Shown: positions 8,838 through 16,983, counted from the first letter of the stretch. The stretch is 64,000 nucleotides of DNA from Vibrio sp. CK2-1 (GCF_021726515.1 NZ_JAKKCJ010000008.1:1-64000), one strand, 5' to 3'. Numbers and translations are program-made. The notes: a model not told the origin generated them from the letters alone.

Positions 8838-9668
8838 ATGGCAAAAATTGATTATTTAGACATTGGCATTATTGAGTCCATCAGTAAAATATTAGCAGAT
8901 ACAACAACTGGCTTTACCGGTTCTGAACTTGGACGGCTATTAATGGAAGCTCGCATCGAAGATGTTGAACCAGCCTTAACTAAATGGAAGCGCCTTACTA
9001 CCGCTCTAATCAATAAACAGAATCAAGACGGTTGCTCTAACAACATTATTAATTTTATACACGTAGCCATGTCTCCAGCTCGACATCATCAACGTGCAGA
9101 ATGGTTCAATGACACTCGTTATCAACTCAATACAGTATTAAGCTTTGCAGGTTACACTCTTGGTGATGACGGTAAAATATCTCGCTCAACAAAGGCTTCC
9201 ACTATTAACGAAGCTGCTGCCCGTGCAAGTAAGTTAAAAGAACACCTTATCGCAAGAAACGTCCATCCAGATATTCTTTTTTACTGTAAAGAAGAATTAC
9301 TTGTTGATAATTACTTCCACTCAGTCTTTGAAGCTACTAAAAGTGTTGCTGATAAAATTCGGTATAAAACAGGGTTAACCTCTGATGGTGCGAATTTAGT
9401 TAATGAAGCTTTTTCATTTAAAAATGACATCCCGCACTTGGCCTTAAACACTCTTCAAAGTGATAGCGAAAAAAGTGAACAAAAAGGATTCATCAACTTA
9501 TTAATTGGCTTGTTTGGAACGTTTCGTAACACCACAGCTCATGCTCCTAAAGTCACTTGGGAATTAAAGGAAATTGATGCACTCGATATACTCTCATTAG
9601 TCTCACTTGTTCATCGTCGGTTAGATTCCGCTATTGAAGCAAAAAAAATATATGAAAACAGAATGTAG
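8838..9668 (+). CDS. TIGR02391/Ymh family protein with HEPN-type RNxxxH motif
   Basis: The C-terminal part of this 276-aa protein (about 155-270) resembles the TIGR02391 / Hypoth_Ymh family: HSVFEATKSVADKIR, then GFINLLIGLFGTF and R230-N-T-T-A-H235. R-[ND]-x3-H is the active-site signature of HEPN ribonucleases, which are frequent toxins and effectors in prokaryotic defence. The N-terminal 150 residues are helical and unassigned. It follows the membrane coiled-coil gene by 33 bp, suggesting a two-gene unit. Ribonuclease activity is inferred from the motif only. Confidence 0.75.
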   Translation: MAKIDYLDIGIIESISKILADTTTGFTGSELGRLLMEARIEDVEPALTKWKRLTTALINKQNQDGCSNNIINFIHVAMSPARHHQRAEWFNDTRYQLNTVLSFAGYTLGDDGKISRSTKASTINEAAARASKLKEHLIARNVHPDILFYCKEELLVDNYFHSVFEATKSVADKIRYKTGLTSDGANLVNEAFSFKNDIPHLALNTLQSDSEKSEQKGFINLLIGLFGTFRNTTAHAPKVTWELKEIDALDILSLVSLVHRRLDSAIEAKKIYENRM

Positions 9669-9691
9669 CCTGAACTTTAAGTTCAGGCTAC
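9665..9691. terminator. Hairpin between convergent genes (probable bidirectional terminator)
   Basis: The nearly perfect palindrome GTAGCCTGAAC...GTTCAGGCTAC overlaps the stop codon of the HEPN-type gene and lies just before the 3' end of the convergent LPD25-like gene. The stem is strong but the T-tract that follows (CGCTCTTTAT) is poor, so efficiency is uncertain. Confidence 0.55.
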
Positions 9692-9696
9692 GCTCT

Positions 9697-10611
9697 TTAT
9701 ATTTCATTCACCCCCTCCACCAACTCCCCCAATGGTACACTCCTAGCCTTATTATTTTCATCCCAAAATCGTTGCTTACGAACCTTCCAACCGTGATACA
9801 GGTAGTTATTCTCTGTGAGATAATTGCCCGCACCCATCGAATAATTGTCCCGTTGCTCCTTGCTTTGAGTTTTATCATGCAAGAACGCCGTATCGGGATG
9901 GTTAAGGCACGCTTTGCGCATCTCAGGAAAGCGTTGCTGTGTATGTTTAGACCAGGCCAAGATGATGGTTTTAATTGTCTTGGATTCATAAATGTCAGTA
10001 TGCGGACAACTGTTTTCACTGTCATATTCGGTTTTGGTGGCAATGATGACGGCCTGTGCCCATTCAGGAACGTTTAGGCTTTCTTGAAAGGCTTGCTCCT
10101 TTTGTTGGTGTGCTCGAATGCTTTCTTCTCTTTCCTTTATTTTTTGACGTTGTTTCTCTGCTTGTTTTCGTTTGACCTCTTTTATCACTTCGCTCGCCTT
10201 AGCTCTTGCTTGCTGTACTTGAACTCGGTCGAGTTGGTAGTGCTCAATGAGCCCAATCAATTCAAGCTGGTGGTCTTCACGCATCCATGCCATTTCAGGC
10301 TTATCGTGATTCTGTTGATGGTAGTCATACACCGATAAACAATGATCGCTAAAACCTAAATCATTGACGTTACAGCCTAGGTCCAAACGGCATTGATGCT
10401 CACTGCTATCATGAAAAGTCACTGTAATAAAAGTTTTGTCATAACCCCCTTTGGGGTTATCCAGTGCAACTTCTAGCGCCTTTTTCTCAAAGTCGTCAAA
10501 ATCCCAAATATCATTAGTTTGAAATTGACGAGACTCTGAGCCGTGTACGAATACGCTTTTCGGAATGAGTTTATTGGGTGTCGAATCATCCGTCGTTTCA
10601 TTTAACTTCAC
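9697..10611 (-). CDS. LPD25-domain-like protein of mobile elements
   Basis: The N-terminal half of this 304-aa protein (about 30-105: QFQTNDIWDFDDFEKKA, GGYDKTFITVTF, CRLDLGCNVNDLGFSDHC) resembles the large-polyvalent-protein-associated domain LPD25, found in integrative elements of Vibrio and enterobacteria. A highly charged K/E/Q-rich helix spans about 130-180, followed by an unassigned C-terminal part. The start is GTG, preceded by GAGGATAAGG. It is a single gene, with its own terminator-containing gap separating it from the GYF gene upstream. Function is unknown; the domain assignment is from memory of the family pattern. Confidence 0.6.
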   Translation of the reverse strand: MKLNETTDDSTPNKLIPKSVFVHGSESRQFQTNDIWDFDDFEKKALEVALDNPKGGYDKTFITVTFHDSSEHQCRLDLGCNVNDLGFSDHCLSVYDYHQQNHDKPEMAWMREDHQLELIGLIEHYQLDRVQVQQARAKASEVIKEVKRKQAEKQRQKIKEREESIRAHQQKEQAFQESLNVPEWAQAVIIATKTEYDSENSCPHTDIYESKTIKTIILAWSKHTQQRFPEMRKACLNHPDTAFLHDKTQSKEQRDNYSMGAGNYLTENNYLYHGWKVRKQRFWDENNKARSVPLGELVEGVNEI

Positions 10612-10641
10612 GGCCTTATCCTCTTTTTATATTTCAGGCAT

Positions 10642-10692
10642 AAAAAAGCACCCCGAAAACATTGGACTATTTGTCTTCTGCTTTCGGGGTGC
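10642..10692 (-). terminator. Intrinsic terminator after the GYF_2 membrane protein gene
   Basis: The stem GCACCCCGAAA (10648-10658) pairs with TTTCGGGGTGC (10682-10692) and is followed on the minus strand by six U. It lies 60 bp past the stop of the GYF gene. Confidence 0.8.
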
Positions 10693-10752
10693 GGTTTGTT
10701 TTTGTTGCGGCTATCTTTGCTGTCTACACTTGATGTTATTTGTCTGGCTCAT

Positions 10753-11718
10753 CTAAAAAACACTAAATGACTTGCCTTCACAAAACGCTTTCTTCGCCTC
10801 TTTCTCATTGCTGGCATCCAGTTTACAAATTAACCCGTCGCCATCTTGAGCGTAGTAGGTATAAGGAAAACACCCACCCGAGCCACAGAAATAAGAATAT
10901 GACACTCGAAACATCCCTCTGCCAATGTCTTCCACTCTCGCTCTGCCTGTTTCATCAGGTTCAGGGTTTACTCTATCTAGGTAGTTCGCTAATTGCTCAG
11001 CGCTACCCACACCGCGGATCACCTCTTGAGAGGATTGTGGCGCAGAGGCATAGCTTGAGGTATCGCTTTCACTTTCTGATAACGACATAAAAACCAAGAT
11101 AGAAAAGCCAAAGACACAAGATACGATCACGGTGTAAAGCTTGTTTTTGTTCAACCGCGCATAAAAGTAACTCACGATAAAACCATGCATTTTAAAATCT
11201 TTATGGTTTATTCCCTTTGCCTTTAAATACCGAATATCTAAGAGCCAGGCCAGTAGCACCGTCGCTATCCATATTGGAAAATAGACAAAATAATTACTGG
11301 CAATATCTCGAAGCATTTTAGCTTCATGACCATCATTTAAGACCGCTGCCACAAATGAGACAATGACACACCCAATCAATGGTGATAAGGCTAATAACCA
11401 AACTCGCCAATGACTCACCGGGATAATCGCCTCGGCTTTAACATCATCGGTCTTCGTCGAGTGATGACTATTCACATTCTTAAGCGCTTCAGGGGCTACT
11501 TCAACAGCTTTCGGTAAAGGAGGCGGCATATTCAGTGGTGGAGGTAAGTAACGCGCCAGCTCACTCTCTGCTGCTTTAAGCCATGTACTCATGCCTTGCT
11601 TCCATACTAACGTGTCTTGTGTAATTTCTCCGCGAGTAATAAGTGCTTGTAGTTCATCCATTGAATGACCACCGAGACGCTCACCCTGTTTTTCATAAAA
11701 CCAAATGTCATGGCTCAT
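10753..11718 (-). CDS. GYF_2-domain membrane protein
   Basis: This 321-aa protein opens with a GYF_2-type domain (about 3-62: IWFYEKQGERLGGHSMDEL, then a region with TRGEITQDTLVWKQGMSTW), a fold used for proline-rich or protein contacts. A proline-rich linker follows (PPPLNMPPPLPK). Hydrophobic segments lie near 108-128, 145-163 and 197-213. A periplasmic-looking C-terminal region has paired cysteines (FCGSGGCFPYTYY). An AAGGAA site precedes the ATG. It lies downstream of the lipoprotein/secreted protein pair on the same strand, with a 188-bp gap. No specific function can be assigned. Confidence 0.7.
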   Translation of the reverse strand: MSHDIWFYEKQGERLGGHSMDELQALITRGEITQDTLVWKQGMSTWLKAAESELARYLPPPLNMPPPLPKAVEVAPEALKNVNSHHSTKTDDVKAEAIIPVSHWRVWLLALSPLIGCVIVSFVAAVLNDGHEAKMLRDIASNYFVYFPIWIATVLLAWLLDIRYLKAKGINHKDFKMHGFIVSYFYARLNKNKLYTVIVSCVFGFSILVFMSLSESESDTSSYASAPQSSQEVIRGVGSAEQLANYLDRVNPEPDETGRARVEDIGRGMFRVSYSYFCGSGGCFPYTYYAQDGDGLICKLDASNEKEAKKAFCEGKSFSVF

Positions 11719-11906
11719 TGTTATTCCTTATTGCGTTTTATCCCTTCCTCTTTACGTATCGACACGCAATACCATGCTCACAAGGCTTGATACCTAGCAA
11801 GCTTGTTTCTGGTCGGTAAGTTAAAGAAAGGGATTGAAAAGATAAGGTCAACCTATCCGTATTGATTGTTGGATACATTGACCGGATTGAATTCGCGATT
11901 AAGCCA

Positions 11907-12506
11907 TTACTTAATGCGCAGTGGGTATTTCAAATTATTGAAGAAGGTATTCACACTGCTTGTTAAGCCACTGTCTAGCTTAAGTGCATAACCTGAAGCG
12001 GCAACACCTTGGCTACAATCTTGACCTGGCAATATTTCACCTGTTTCAGGATCTCGATTTAACTCGTATAAGCTACTCACATCAAAGCCAGATACTTCAC
12101 TGCCAAGCTGGTAAACTTGATAGTGGCTGCTCTCACCCACTTGAGTGACACCATCAGCGATAAAACCTAATGAATAGAAGGTCGCATTGGTCACGCCCAC
12201 CTTTTCACAGTTTGCGTTATATATTCCAAGCGCTTCAATAGCGTATCCTTGGTTATACCCAGAGGCACGAATATCAAATAAACCCGTTTTATCATCTAAA
12301 GTGACGAGAGCAGTTATCTCAGCACCATTATTCGTTAAGATTTTTACGTTATCCAAAACATTGTCATCCGCATCAACAAGCTGGCTCACTAACTGAGCAG
12401 GCTTTTCATTAACCAGTAAGTTTTCACCATCTGACTGTAAAACAACATTTGCGTTAGCAAGCAATGGCATTGCAACCAATAAAGGGATTAATTTAAATGT
12501 GTTCAT
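11907..12506 (-). CDS. Secreted protein of unknown function
   Basis: The 199-aa product has a clear signal peptide (lysine followed by LIPLLVAMPLLANA, cleavage likely after ANA). The mature chain is beta-rich and acidic, with two cysteine-containing segments. I chose the ATG at 12506, preceded by TTGGAGTGAAC; the GTG at 12512 overlaps the lipoprotein stop and is less likely. It follows the lipoprotein gene by 2 bp, so the two form a tightly coupled pair exported to the cell envelope. I do not recognise the family. Confidence 0.7.
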   Translation of the reverse strand: MNTFKLIPLLVAMPLLANANVVLQSDGENLLVNEKPAQLVSQLVDADDNVLDNVKILTNNGAEITALVTLDDKTGLFDIRASGYNQGYAIEALGIYNANCEKVGVTNATFYSLGFIADGVTQVGESSHYQVYQLGSEVSGFDVSSLYELNRDPETGEILPGQDCSQGVAASGYALKLDSGLTSSVNTFFNNLKYPLRIK

Positions 12507-12508
12507 GT

Positions 12509-12772
12509 TCACTCCAATGTGATTGAGGCATTTGTAGTTAAAGTAATAGGGGCCGTTGAAACGGTCAGGTTAGTGGTGCTAATCGCGCTATCTAACGTGC
12601 AACCTGAATGTTCACACTCTGATAGCTCGCCGCCATTATCGGGCGGTGTAATAGGCTCGATGGGCGTTTCAGGATCGACGGGCACTTCAGGTGTCGAACT
12701 GTTATCTGGATCCCCTCCGCCGCCACATCCCACTAAACTGCCCACCAGCAACGCCAGTAATAGTTTTTTCAA
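12509..12772 (-). CDS. Small lipoprotein with a TTG start
   Basis: The 87-aa product starts MKKLLLALLVGSLVGC followed by a glycine run: a canonical lipoprotein signal with lipobox LVGC at Cys16. A proline/acid-rich linker (about 27-46) and a short Ser/Thr-rich domain with a C-x4-C pair follow. The TTG start at 12772 is supported by AAGGAG 8 nt upstream; the longer open frame reaching back to 13015 only overlaps the upstream regulator gene. The secreted protein gene follows 2 bp later. Function unknown. Confidence 0.75.
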   Translation of the reverse strand: MKKLLLALLVGSLVGCGGGGDPDNSSTPEVPVDPETPIEPITPPDNGGELSECEHSGCTLDSAISTTNLTVSTAPITLTTNASITLE

Positions 12773-12797
12773 AATATTGCTCTCCTTGTTTTTTGAT

Positions 12798-13499
12798 TTA
12801 TTGATAAATAGGGTTAACCGCTTTGATTTGACGAATCGATACCGATTTAGGCACTCTCTGTGCTCCTCGCTCGGTCTCACGACTAAAATAGAACAAGACG
12901 GCATCATCCTGAGTAATATCCAATTTCGTTGGCATGATTTGCTCTTCAATAAGTAAATCGCTAGCACTTGATAAGGCATACACCAGCAAGATTTGATGCT
13001 CTCGATAGAGCGCACTTAATATCGCCTCTAGCGGCGGCTCAAAGGGCATGCTGAGCCAGTCCCCTAAAGCCGTAAAATCTATCGTGACTTTATTGAGCCA
13101 GCGCTTATCTGGCATATCTTCATCAAGTGCATTAAAGCGTTCGCGGTAATTGTGTAAGTGATCGTTTAATCGGTGTCGTACTTCTTTAGGTAGAAGGTTA
13201 CTTAGGTAGGTTTTAATCAAATGAGCGATAAGCTCGCTATGAGAAAACTTTTCAAGAAAGGACGCTTTGTAGCGAATGCAATGGGACTTATCTCGCTTGA
13301 TTTTTTCGATGCCAAGTAATTGCATGACTCGATCATCATTTAAGATACGACGCACTGCATGGTAGCTGGTTGAACGGTTATTCCTTTCCACTGCATTCGC
13401 TAACTCTTGATAAGTCATGGGTAATGCTGGTGGACGAGGGATCACCTCCGCCAAACTCAGTAAGGTTTCAATGGTTTTGATTTCATGCTGATCGGACAC
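12798..13499 (-). CDS. Winged-helix / WYL-like transcriptional regulator
   Basis: The 233-aa protein begins with a winged-helix region (about 8-75, including YQELANAV and SYHAVRRILNDD). Its C-terminal portion has the shape of a degenerate WYL-type ligand domain: AILSALYREHQILLVYAL, then IMPTKLDITQDDAVLFYFS and SVSIRQIKAV. WYL regulators often control defence or mobile-element genes. The start is GTG with AAGGTGA 6 nt upstream. It is 115 bp downstream of a second, diverged protein of the same plan and 25 bp upstream of the lipoprotein gene. The domain assignment is tentative. Confidence 0.6.
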   Translation of the reverse strand: MSDQHEIKTIETLLSLAEVIPRPPALPMTYQELANAVERNNRSTSYHAVRRILNDDRVMQLLGIEKIKRDKSHCIRYKASFLEKFSHSELIAHLIKTYLSNLLPKEVRHRLNDHLHNYRERFNALDEDMPDKRWLNKVTIDFTALGDWLSMPFEPPLEAILSALYREHQILLVYALSSASDLLIEEQIMPTKLDITQDDAVLFYFSRETERGAQRVPKSVSIRQIKAVNPIYQ

Positions 13500-13614
13500 C
13501 CGAGATCACCTTTATAGATTTAAGATGACTCCCGATGATAAGCATGAGCTTTGCACATCATGCAAAACAGATTATTTGAGGTAAATAAACTTAGTTTTTG
13601 TGATGTTAATCAAA

Positions 13615-14232
13615 CTATTTTGACTCAATAAACAAAATAGAAGTGAGGTTAACCGAATAAAGTGGTTGTTTTTCATCTGCATGAAAGTAGACAAGAACGG
13701 CTCCCACCGTTATAGACAAGGACACCACTCTTCCTATCAAGGTGCGACAAAGCATAACCATCAATATCGGCTCTTGATGAAAGGCGGCCTGTTTGCTTGC
13801 AATTAGAGCCTCATCAAAATGATGAGAATAAACGGGTAGTTGAATGTCCATTTCTCCTTTTTGTGTTGATTTTCTTTCATCATGTCGCTTCTCTTTCTGC
13901 GCTTTTAATTGAGCCAAAAAAAGAGGCGTTACATTTTGGGGAATGGCGGGATAAAGGTATTTATCAATCCAATCTAAAAACAAAACCTGGGCGCTTGTTG
14001 GCCCCATAAACACCACATGGGTTTTACGGTAGCGATAATGTCTACCTTGTTGCCCCTCTTCGACATAACCCAAAGTACACCAAGATTTTAACCAACGGCG
14101 TACGGAATCAGGGCTACGTTGAACCCCTAGCGCTAATAACGATTGATGAATATCCACCAGCGCAGTCCAATGCCTATCAGACAATAAGCTATACACTGTT
14201 AGCGCGTATTCAATGTGTTTTTCTCGACTCAT
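13615..14232 (-). CDS. Second winged-helix / WYL-like regulator
   Basis: The 205-aa protein has an N-terminal winged helix (about 5-70, ALTVYSLLSDRHWTALVDI, SPDSVRRWLKSW, RHYRYRK). Its C-terminal domain (about 130-205) has the same predicted layout as the neighbouring 233-aa regulator. The recognition-helix motif (SPDSVRRWL versus SYHAVRRIL) suggests the two are diverged paralogues. GAGGGCTC precedes the ATG. It may autoregulate or control the envelope-protein genes downstream; this is inferred from position. Confidence 0.55.
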   Translation of the reverse strand: MSREKHIEYALTVYSLLSDRHWTALVDIHQSLLALGVQRSPDSVRRWLKSWCTLGYVEEGQQGRHYRYRKTHVVFMGPTSAQVLFLDWIDKYLYPAIPQNVTPLFLAQLKAQKEKRHDERKSTQKGEMDIQLPVYSHHFDEALIASKQAAFHQEPILMVMLCRTLIGRVVSLSITVGAVLVYFHADEKQPLYSVNLTSILFIESK

Positions 14233-14315
14233 GAGCCCTCACTTAATAGGGCCGAATGAAATCATTAACAACAATATCAACGGCCCATTTGAGATAAATA
14301 TTAAAACCTTCACCA

Positions 14316-14783
14316 CTAAAGAAGTCGCACAGATATCTGGTTATAAGAGTCCATCTCTAAGTATTGTAAAAATGCCGTCTCCCATAAGGCATACAGCTCT
14401 GAAGCATGCTTATTATTCTTTAACGATTGCCAGTAACAGGCCGGAAATAAAAAGCAGCTACCGGATTGAAAATCAAAATCTAAACAACGCTCTAACTCCG
14501 GATAGACACGACCTAAATACGCAAAATCAGTAATATAGGCCAGCGTCCAGGGCTGATTTGAATCAGTACGCTTAAGCATGATTTCAACAGGATGAAAGCC
14601 GCCTTCTTCAGCGGTATAACTGGTGTCTTTAAAATTAAAAGTAATGGATTGGGTTTGGGGGGATAAAACGGCGGGGTTTGACGCTTGCAGGTATTGAGAC
14701 AACCGCTCATTTAAGTGGGATTTTAGCACTTTAGAAATGGGGAATATGGTTGGTTGGATACCAAGATTAGATAAGGTTTGCAT
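14316..14783 (-). CDS. DUF2787 family protein
   Basis: The 155-aa protein matches the DUF2787 pattern common in integrative elements of Vibrio and relatives: ITFNFKDTSYTAEEGGFHPVEIML, then W-T-L-A-Y-I-T-D-F-A-Y and YPELERCLDFDFQSG. I placed the start at 14783, where GAGGAG lies 9 nt upstream. A longer in-frame reading to 14840 would run through a terminator-like hairpin and is unlikely to be the main product. Function is unknown. The gene heads a minus-strand cargo group including the two regulators. Confidence 0.75.
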   Translation of the reverse strand: MQTLSNLGIQPTIFPISKVLKSHLNERLSQYLQASNPAVLSPQTQSITFNFKDTSYTAEEGGFHPVEIMLKRTDSNQPWTLAYITDFAYLGRVYPELERCLDFDFQSGSCFLFPACYWQSLKNNKHASELYALWETAFLQYLEMDSYNQISVRLL

Positions 14784-14799
14784 TGGTACATTCTCCTCA

Positions 14800-14831
14800 A
14801 AAAAGAAAACCCACCAGCGATAACTGGTGGG
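14800..14831 (-). terminator. Terminator-like hairpin in the leader of the DUF2787 gene (possible attenuator)
   Basis: The 8-bp stem CCCACCAG (14810-14817) with CTGGTGGG (14824-14831) has a 6-base loop. On the minus strand it is followed by TTTTCTTTTTT and then directly by the GAGGAG site of the DUF2787 gene. The hairpin lies just 5' of the gene it would precede, so it may attenuate readthrough or terminate an upstream transcript. Confidence 0.6.
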
Positions 14832-14840
14832 CATATTCAT

Positions 14841-15225
14841 GTTGAGGATATAGGGGTGTAACTTTTTAATATTGTTTCTATTTGTTCACACCGAAACCAT
14901 CGCTGATTATTTTAATGGTATAACTAATATTGAACAGGACATTTTCAAGTTAGGATTTTTGCTCTAATTTTCGCATGTGGGATTACCGAGAGTATGGTAG
15001 CTGGCTGAAACTTGTGTACATGTGATTGCATGCTTCGGGACTATAAAAACGTGTTATACTGGTGACTCGCAGCGCGCGCATTTGATATGGATGACATGGG
15101 CATCAAAGACAAATAGGTCCAATACTCCCCATTCTTAATCAATCGTGTATTACAGGTGCTACGTGAATACCAACTACCTATTTATTTTCGTAGCGCGTCA
15201 TAGCTTTTAAATTAAACCTGAATTG
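14841..15225. other. 385-bp intergenic region between DUF2787 and kwaB
   Basis: No convincing gene or remnant is visible on either strand. The region presumably carries the promoter of the DUF2787 group and the 3' end of the Kiwa transcript. A short alternating GCGCGCGC tract lies near 15072-15079. Confidence 0.4.
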
Positions 15226-16179
15226 CTATTGCAGTTTGTCTTTGGCCAAACTGTCATATTGAATATTTGTCAACTCTGACTCCAAGTAGTCATCACTCAT
15301 AAGTTTAATAAAATGGTTCTGAGATATTTTTGTCTTTAAGACAAACTTATCCCCTGCGTCATTGAGTTTTAGTAGTTTTGACAGGTATTTGTGTTTCTGT
15401 GCAAAAGCGATGATGTCGTTGTTTGCTACTGCTCCCATTACTGGCGAGTTGCGGGCAACCTTTGCTAGTTTACGAGAAAACGCCATATCCTCGCCTTCTA
15501 CCCGTTCGACTAGCGGTGCAGTATCTTCGATCAACGCCATATCTGTGAGTTTTGCTACGCATTTGGCGGCTGTGTCTTTGATTACATCGTGGAACCCAAG
15601 ATATGACTCCAGCGTTTTAACATTTTCAACGTAATAATCGTTATCAAGCTTAAGAAATACGAAATTGGGATCTATCTTCAGGATGTTTGATTCAAGTTCA
15701 GACAATCTATTATTTGATTTGAACAGATTCAATGCACCTTGTTCAGCTTTGAGTACTGACACTGTGTACTGATGCTTGTAGAGTGTAATTGTTTCGTTGT
15801 TTAGCCCCGTCAGTACAACGATTATTGCACTGATATCATCAAAATTTCCGTCCCCGACTTGGTACTTATCAGGCGCATTAACTCTTAGTTGTAAGGATTG
15901 ATCTAACAGGTCAAATTCAAGCGGCTTGTCGTCAAAGTCAAACTTATAAAGAGCGTTTTTCCTTTCATCAGCGTCCGATAATAGAGGCATCGACAATGAT
16001 TCATTTTCCACAATCCCAGTCTTTAACTTTGAGACCATGCTCGTTTTTAAGCGGACCAGTGCAGCATTATCAACATCCGAATCTCTAATGTTTGCTTCGT
16101 CATCAACAAAGAACATTTTGATACCAACGCAATCATCAACAATTGCACTCACCTTGTTTTTGAACTGTTCAACTGTCAT
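15226..16179 (-). CDS. kwaB: Kiwa anti-phage system protein KwaB (DUF4868)
   Basis: The 317-aa protein has the length and layout of KwaB, the DUF4868 component of the two-gene Kiwa defence system: an N-terminal alpha/beta region (VSAIVDDCVGIKMFFVDD), a central ISAIIVVLTG strand region, and a C-terminal helical domain (AFAQKHKYLSKLLKL). KwaB is known to act with the membrane protein KwaA. I chose the ATG at 16179, which overlaps the kwaA stop (ATGA) and has AAGGAAGG upstream; the ATG at 16200 lies inside kwaA without a ribosome site. Identification is by family pattern and by the adjacent kwaA. Confidence 0.8.
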   Translation of the reverse strand: MTVEQFKNKVSAIVDDCVGIKMFFVDDEANIRDSDVDNAALVRLKTSMVSKLKTGIVENESLSMPLLSDADERKNALYKFDFDDKPLEFDLLDQSLQLRVNAPDKYQVGDGNFDDISAIIVVLTGLNNETITLYKHQYTVSVLKAEQGALNLFKSNNRLSELESNILKIDPNFVFLKLDNDYYVENVKTLESYLGFHDVIKDTAAKCVAKLTDMALIEDTAPLVERVEGEDMAFSRKLAKVARNSPVMGAVANNDIIAFAQKHKYLSKLLKLNDAGDKFVLKTKISQNHFIKLMSDDYLESELTNIQYDSLAKDKLQ

Positions 16180-16778
16180 TCGACCTTCCTTGCAAAACAA
16201 ACACTGTTAGATAAGAACTTGAAATTTACTTGGTCACCTTCACTCAACTCACTCGTTGAAATAATGACCATATTTTTATACAGAGAGCCTCTACAACTCA
16301 CGTCAGTTTTAAATAACTTGTAACCCAATAAAGCCAGTGTTGGGTTAGCATAATATTTATCGGTTTTGATGAAAATCAATCCAATAACTGCCAAAAGTAA
16401 GAAGTAAGCAATCGTCTTTCTTGGCTCATCAAAAGTAAAACCAATGAATGGCAGGATATAAGTTGCTAAAAACACCAAGTGCTCATAGCTTTCACTGCTG
16501 GACTTCTCGATCTTCATGACATCAAGAGAGCCTCCTTTCACTTCATTCTCAAACCGAAAATAGAAATACACACCTGCAACCAACCCCAGCAGCGACAATA
16601 TGCTAGAAAAGTTTTTCTTTGCAATGTCTGCAAATGCACTAAAGCCAACAAATTCGCAATTCTCGCCAAAACAGTACGGAATATCTACAGTCAAAAATAT
16701 AATAAAAACAAATAAAATCAGTAGTGAAAGTATGTACAACCCGATTTTATCCAAGGTATTTGAAAGATCCATCCTCAT
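16176..16778 (-). CDS. kwaA: Kiwa anti-phage system membrane protein KwaA
   Basis: The protein is 200 aa with four predicted transmembrane helices (about 12-31, 58-74, 99-113, 122-137) and a cytoplasmic C-terminal tail, the architecture of KwaA. It lies directly upstream of a DUF4868 gene with a 4-bp overlap, as in known Kiwa operons. KwaA is understood to respond at the membrane to phage attack and to work with KwaB. The start may instead be the ATG at 16772, which has AGGG at better spacing. No truncation is seen. Confidence 0.8.
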   Translation of the reverse strand: MRMDLSNTLDKIGLYILSLLILFVFIIFLTVDIPYCFGENCEFVGFSAFADIAKKNFSSILSLLGLVAGVYFYFRFENEVKGGSLDVMKIEKSSSESYEHLVFLATYILPFIGFTFDEPRKTIAYFLLLAVIGLIFIKTDKYYANPTLALLGYKLFKTDVSCRGSLYKNMVIISTSELSEGDQVNFKFLSNSVCFARKVE

Positions 16779-16821
16779 CGCCCTAATTACTGCTTATAAA
16801 TACAGTATACATATTCCTGAA

Positions 16822-16983
16822 CTATCTTTCATAAAGATACTTCTGAAACCCAATAAAGGTTTCTCTGATTGCTGCTGGTGAGCCAAATACCTCAACAGCA
16901 TCGCCAATGGTGTTGTATTTGAGTTCTATCAGGTTGCGCATCTTACTGGGCGATAGTTGAATCGCCACTGAAATGGTAAACAC
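16822..16983 (-). pseudogene. Remnant of a type I restriction HsdR C-terminus (EcoEI_R_C-like)
   Basis: A stop-bounded frame of 53 codons encodes MRNLIELKYNTIGDAVEVFG followed by S-P-A-A-I-R-E-T-F-I-G-F-Q-K-Y-L-Y-E. This is the pattern of the extreme C-terminus of EcoEI-type HsdR subunits. There is no start codon or upstream domain. It differs in subtype from the intact type IC HsdR at 4367-7453. It therefore looks like the end of a second, deleted restriction system that once occupied this position. Confidence 0.6.

Noticed and set aside
9634..10077. 147-codon plus-strand frame across the HEPN gene end
   Set aside because: Runs through the hairpin terminator and antisense to the LPD25-like gene; not gene-like.
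12509..13015. 168-aa reading of the lipoprotein frame from 13015
   Set aside because: The first half lies inside the upstream regulator gene in another frame; the TTG start with ribosome site and lipobox explains the coding part.
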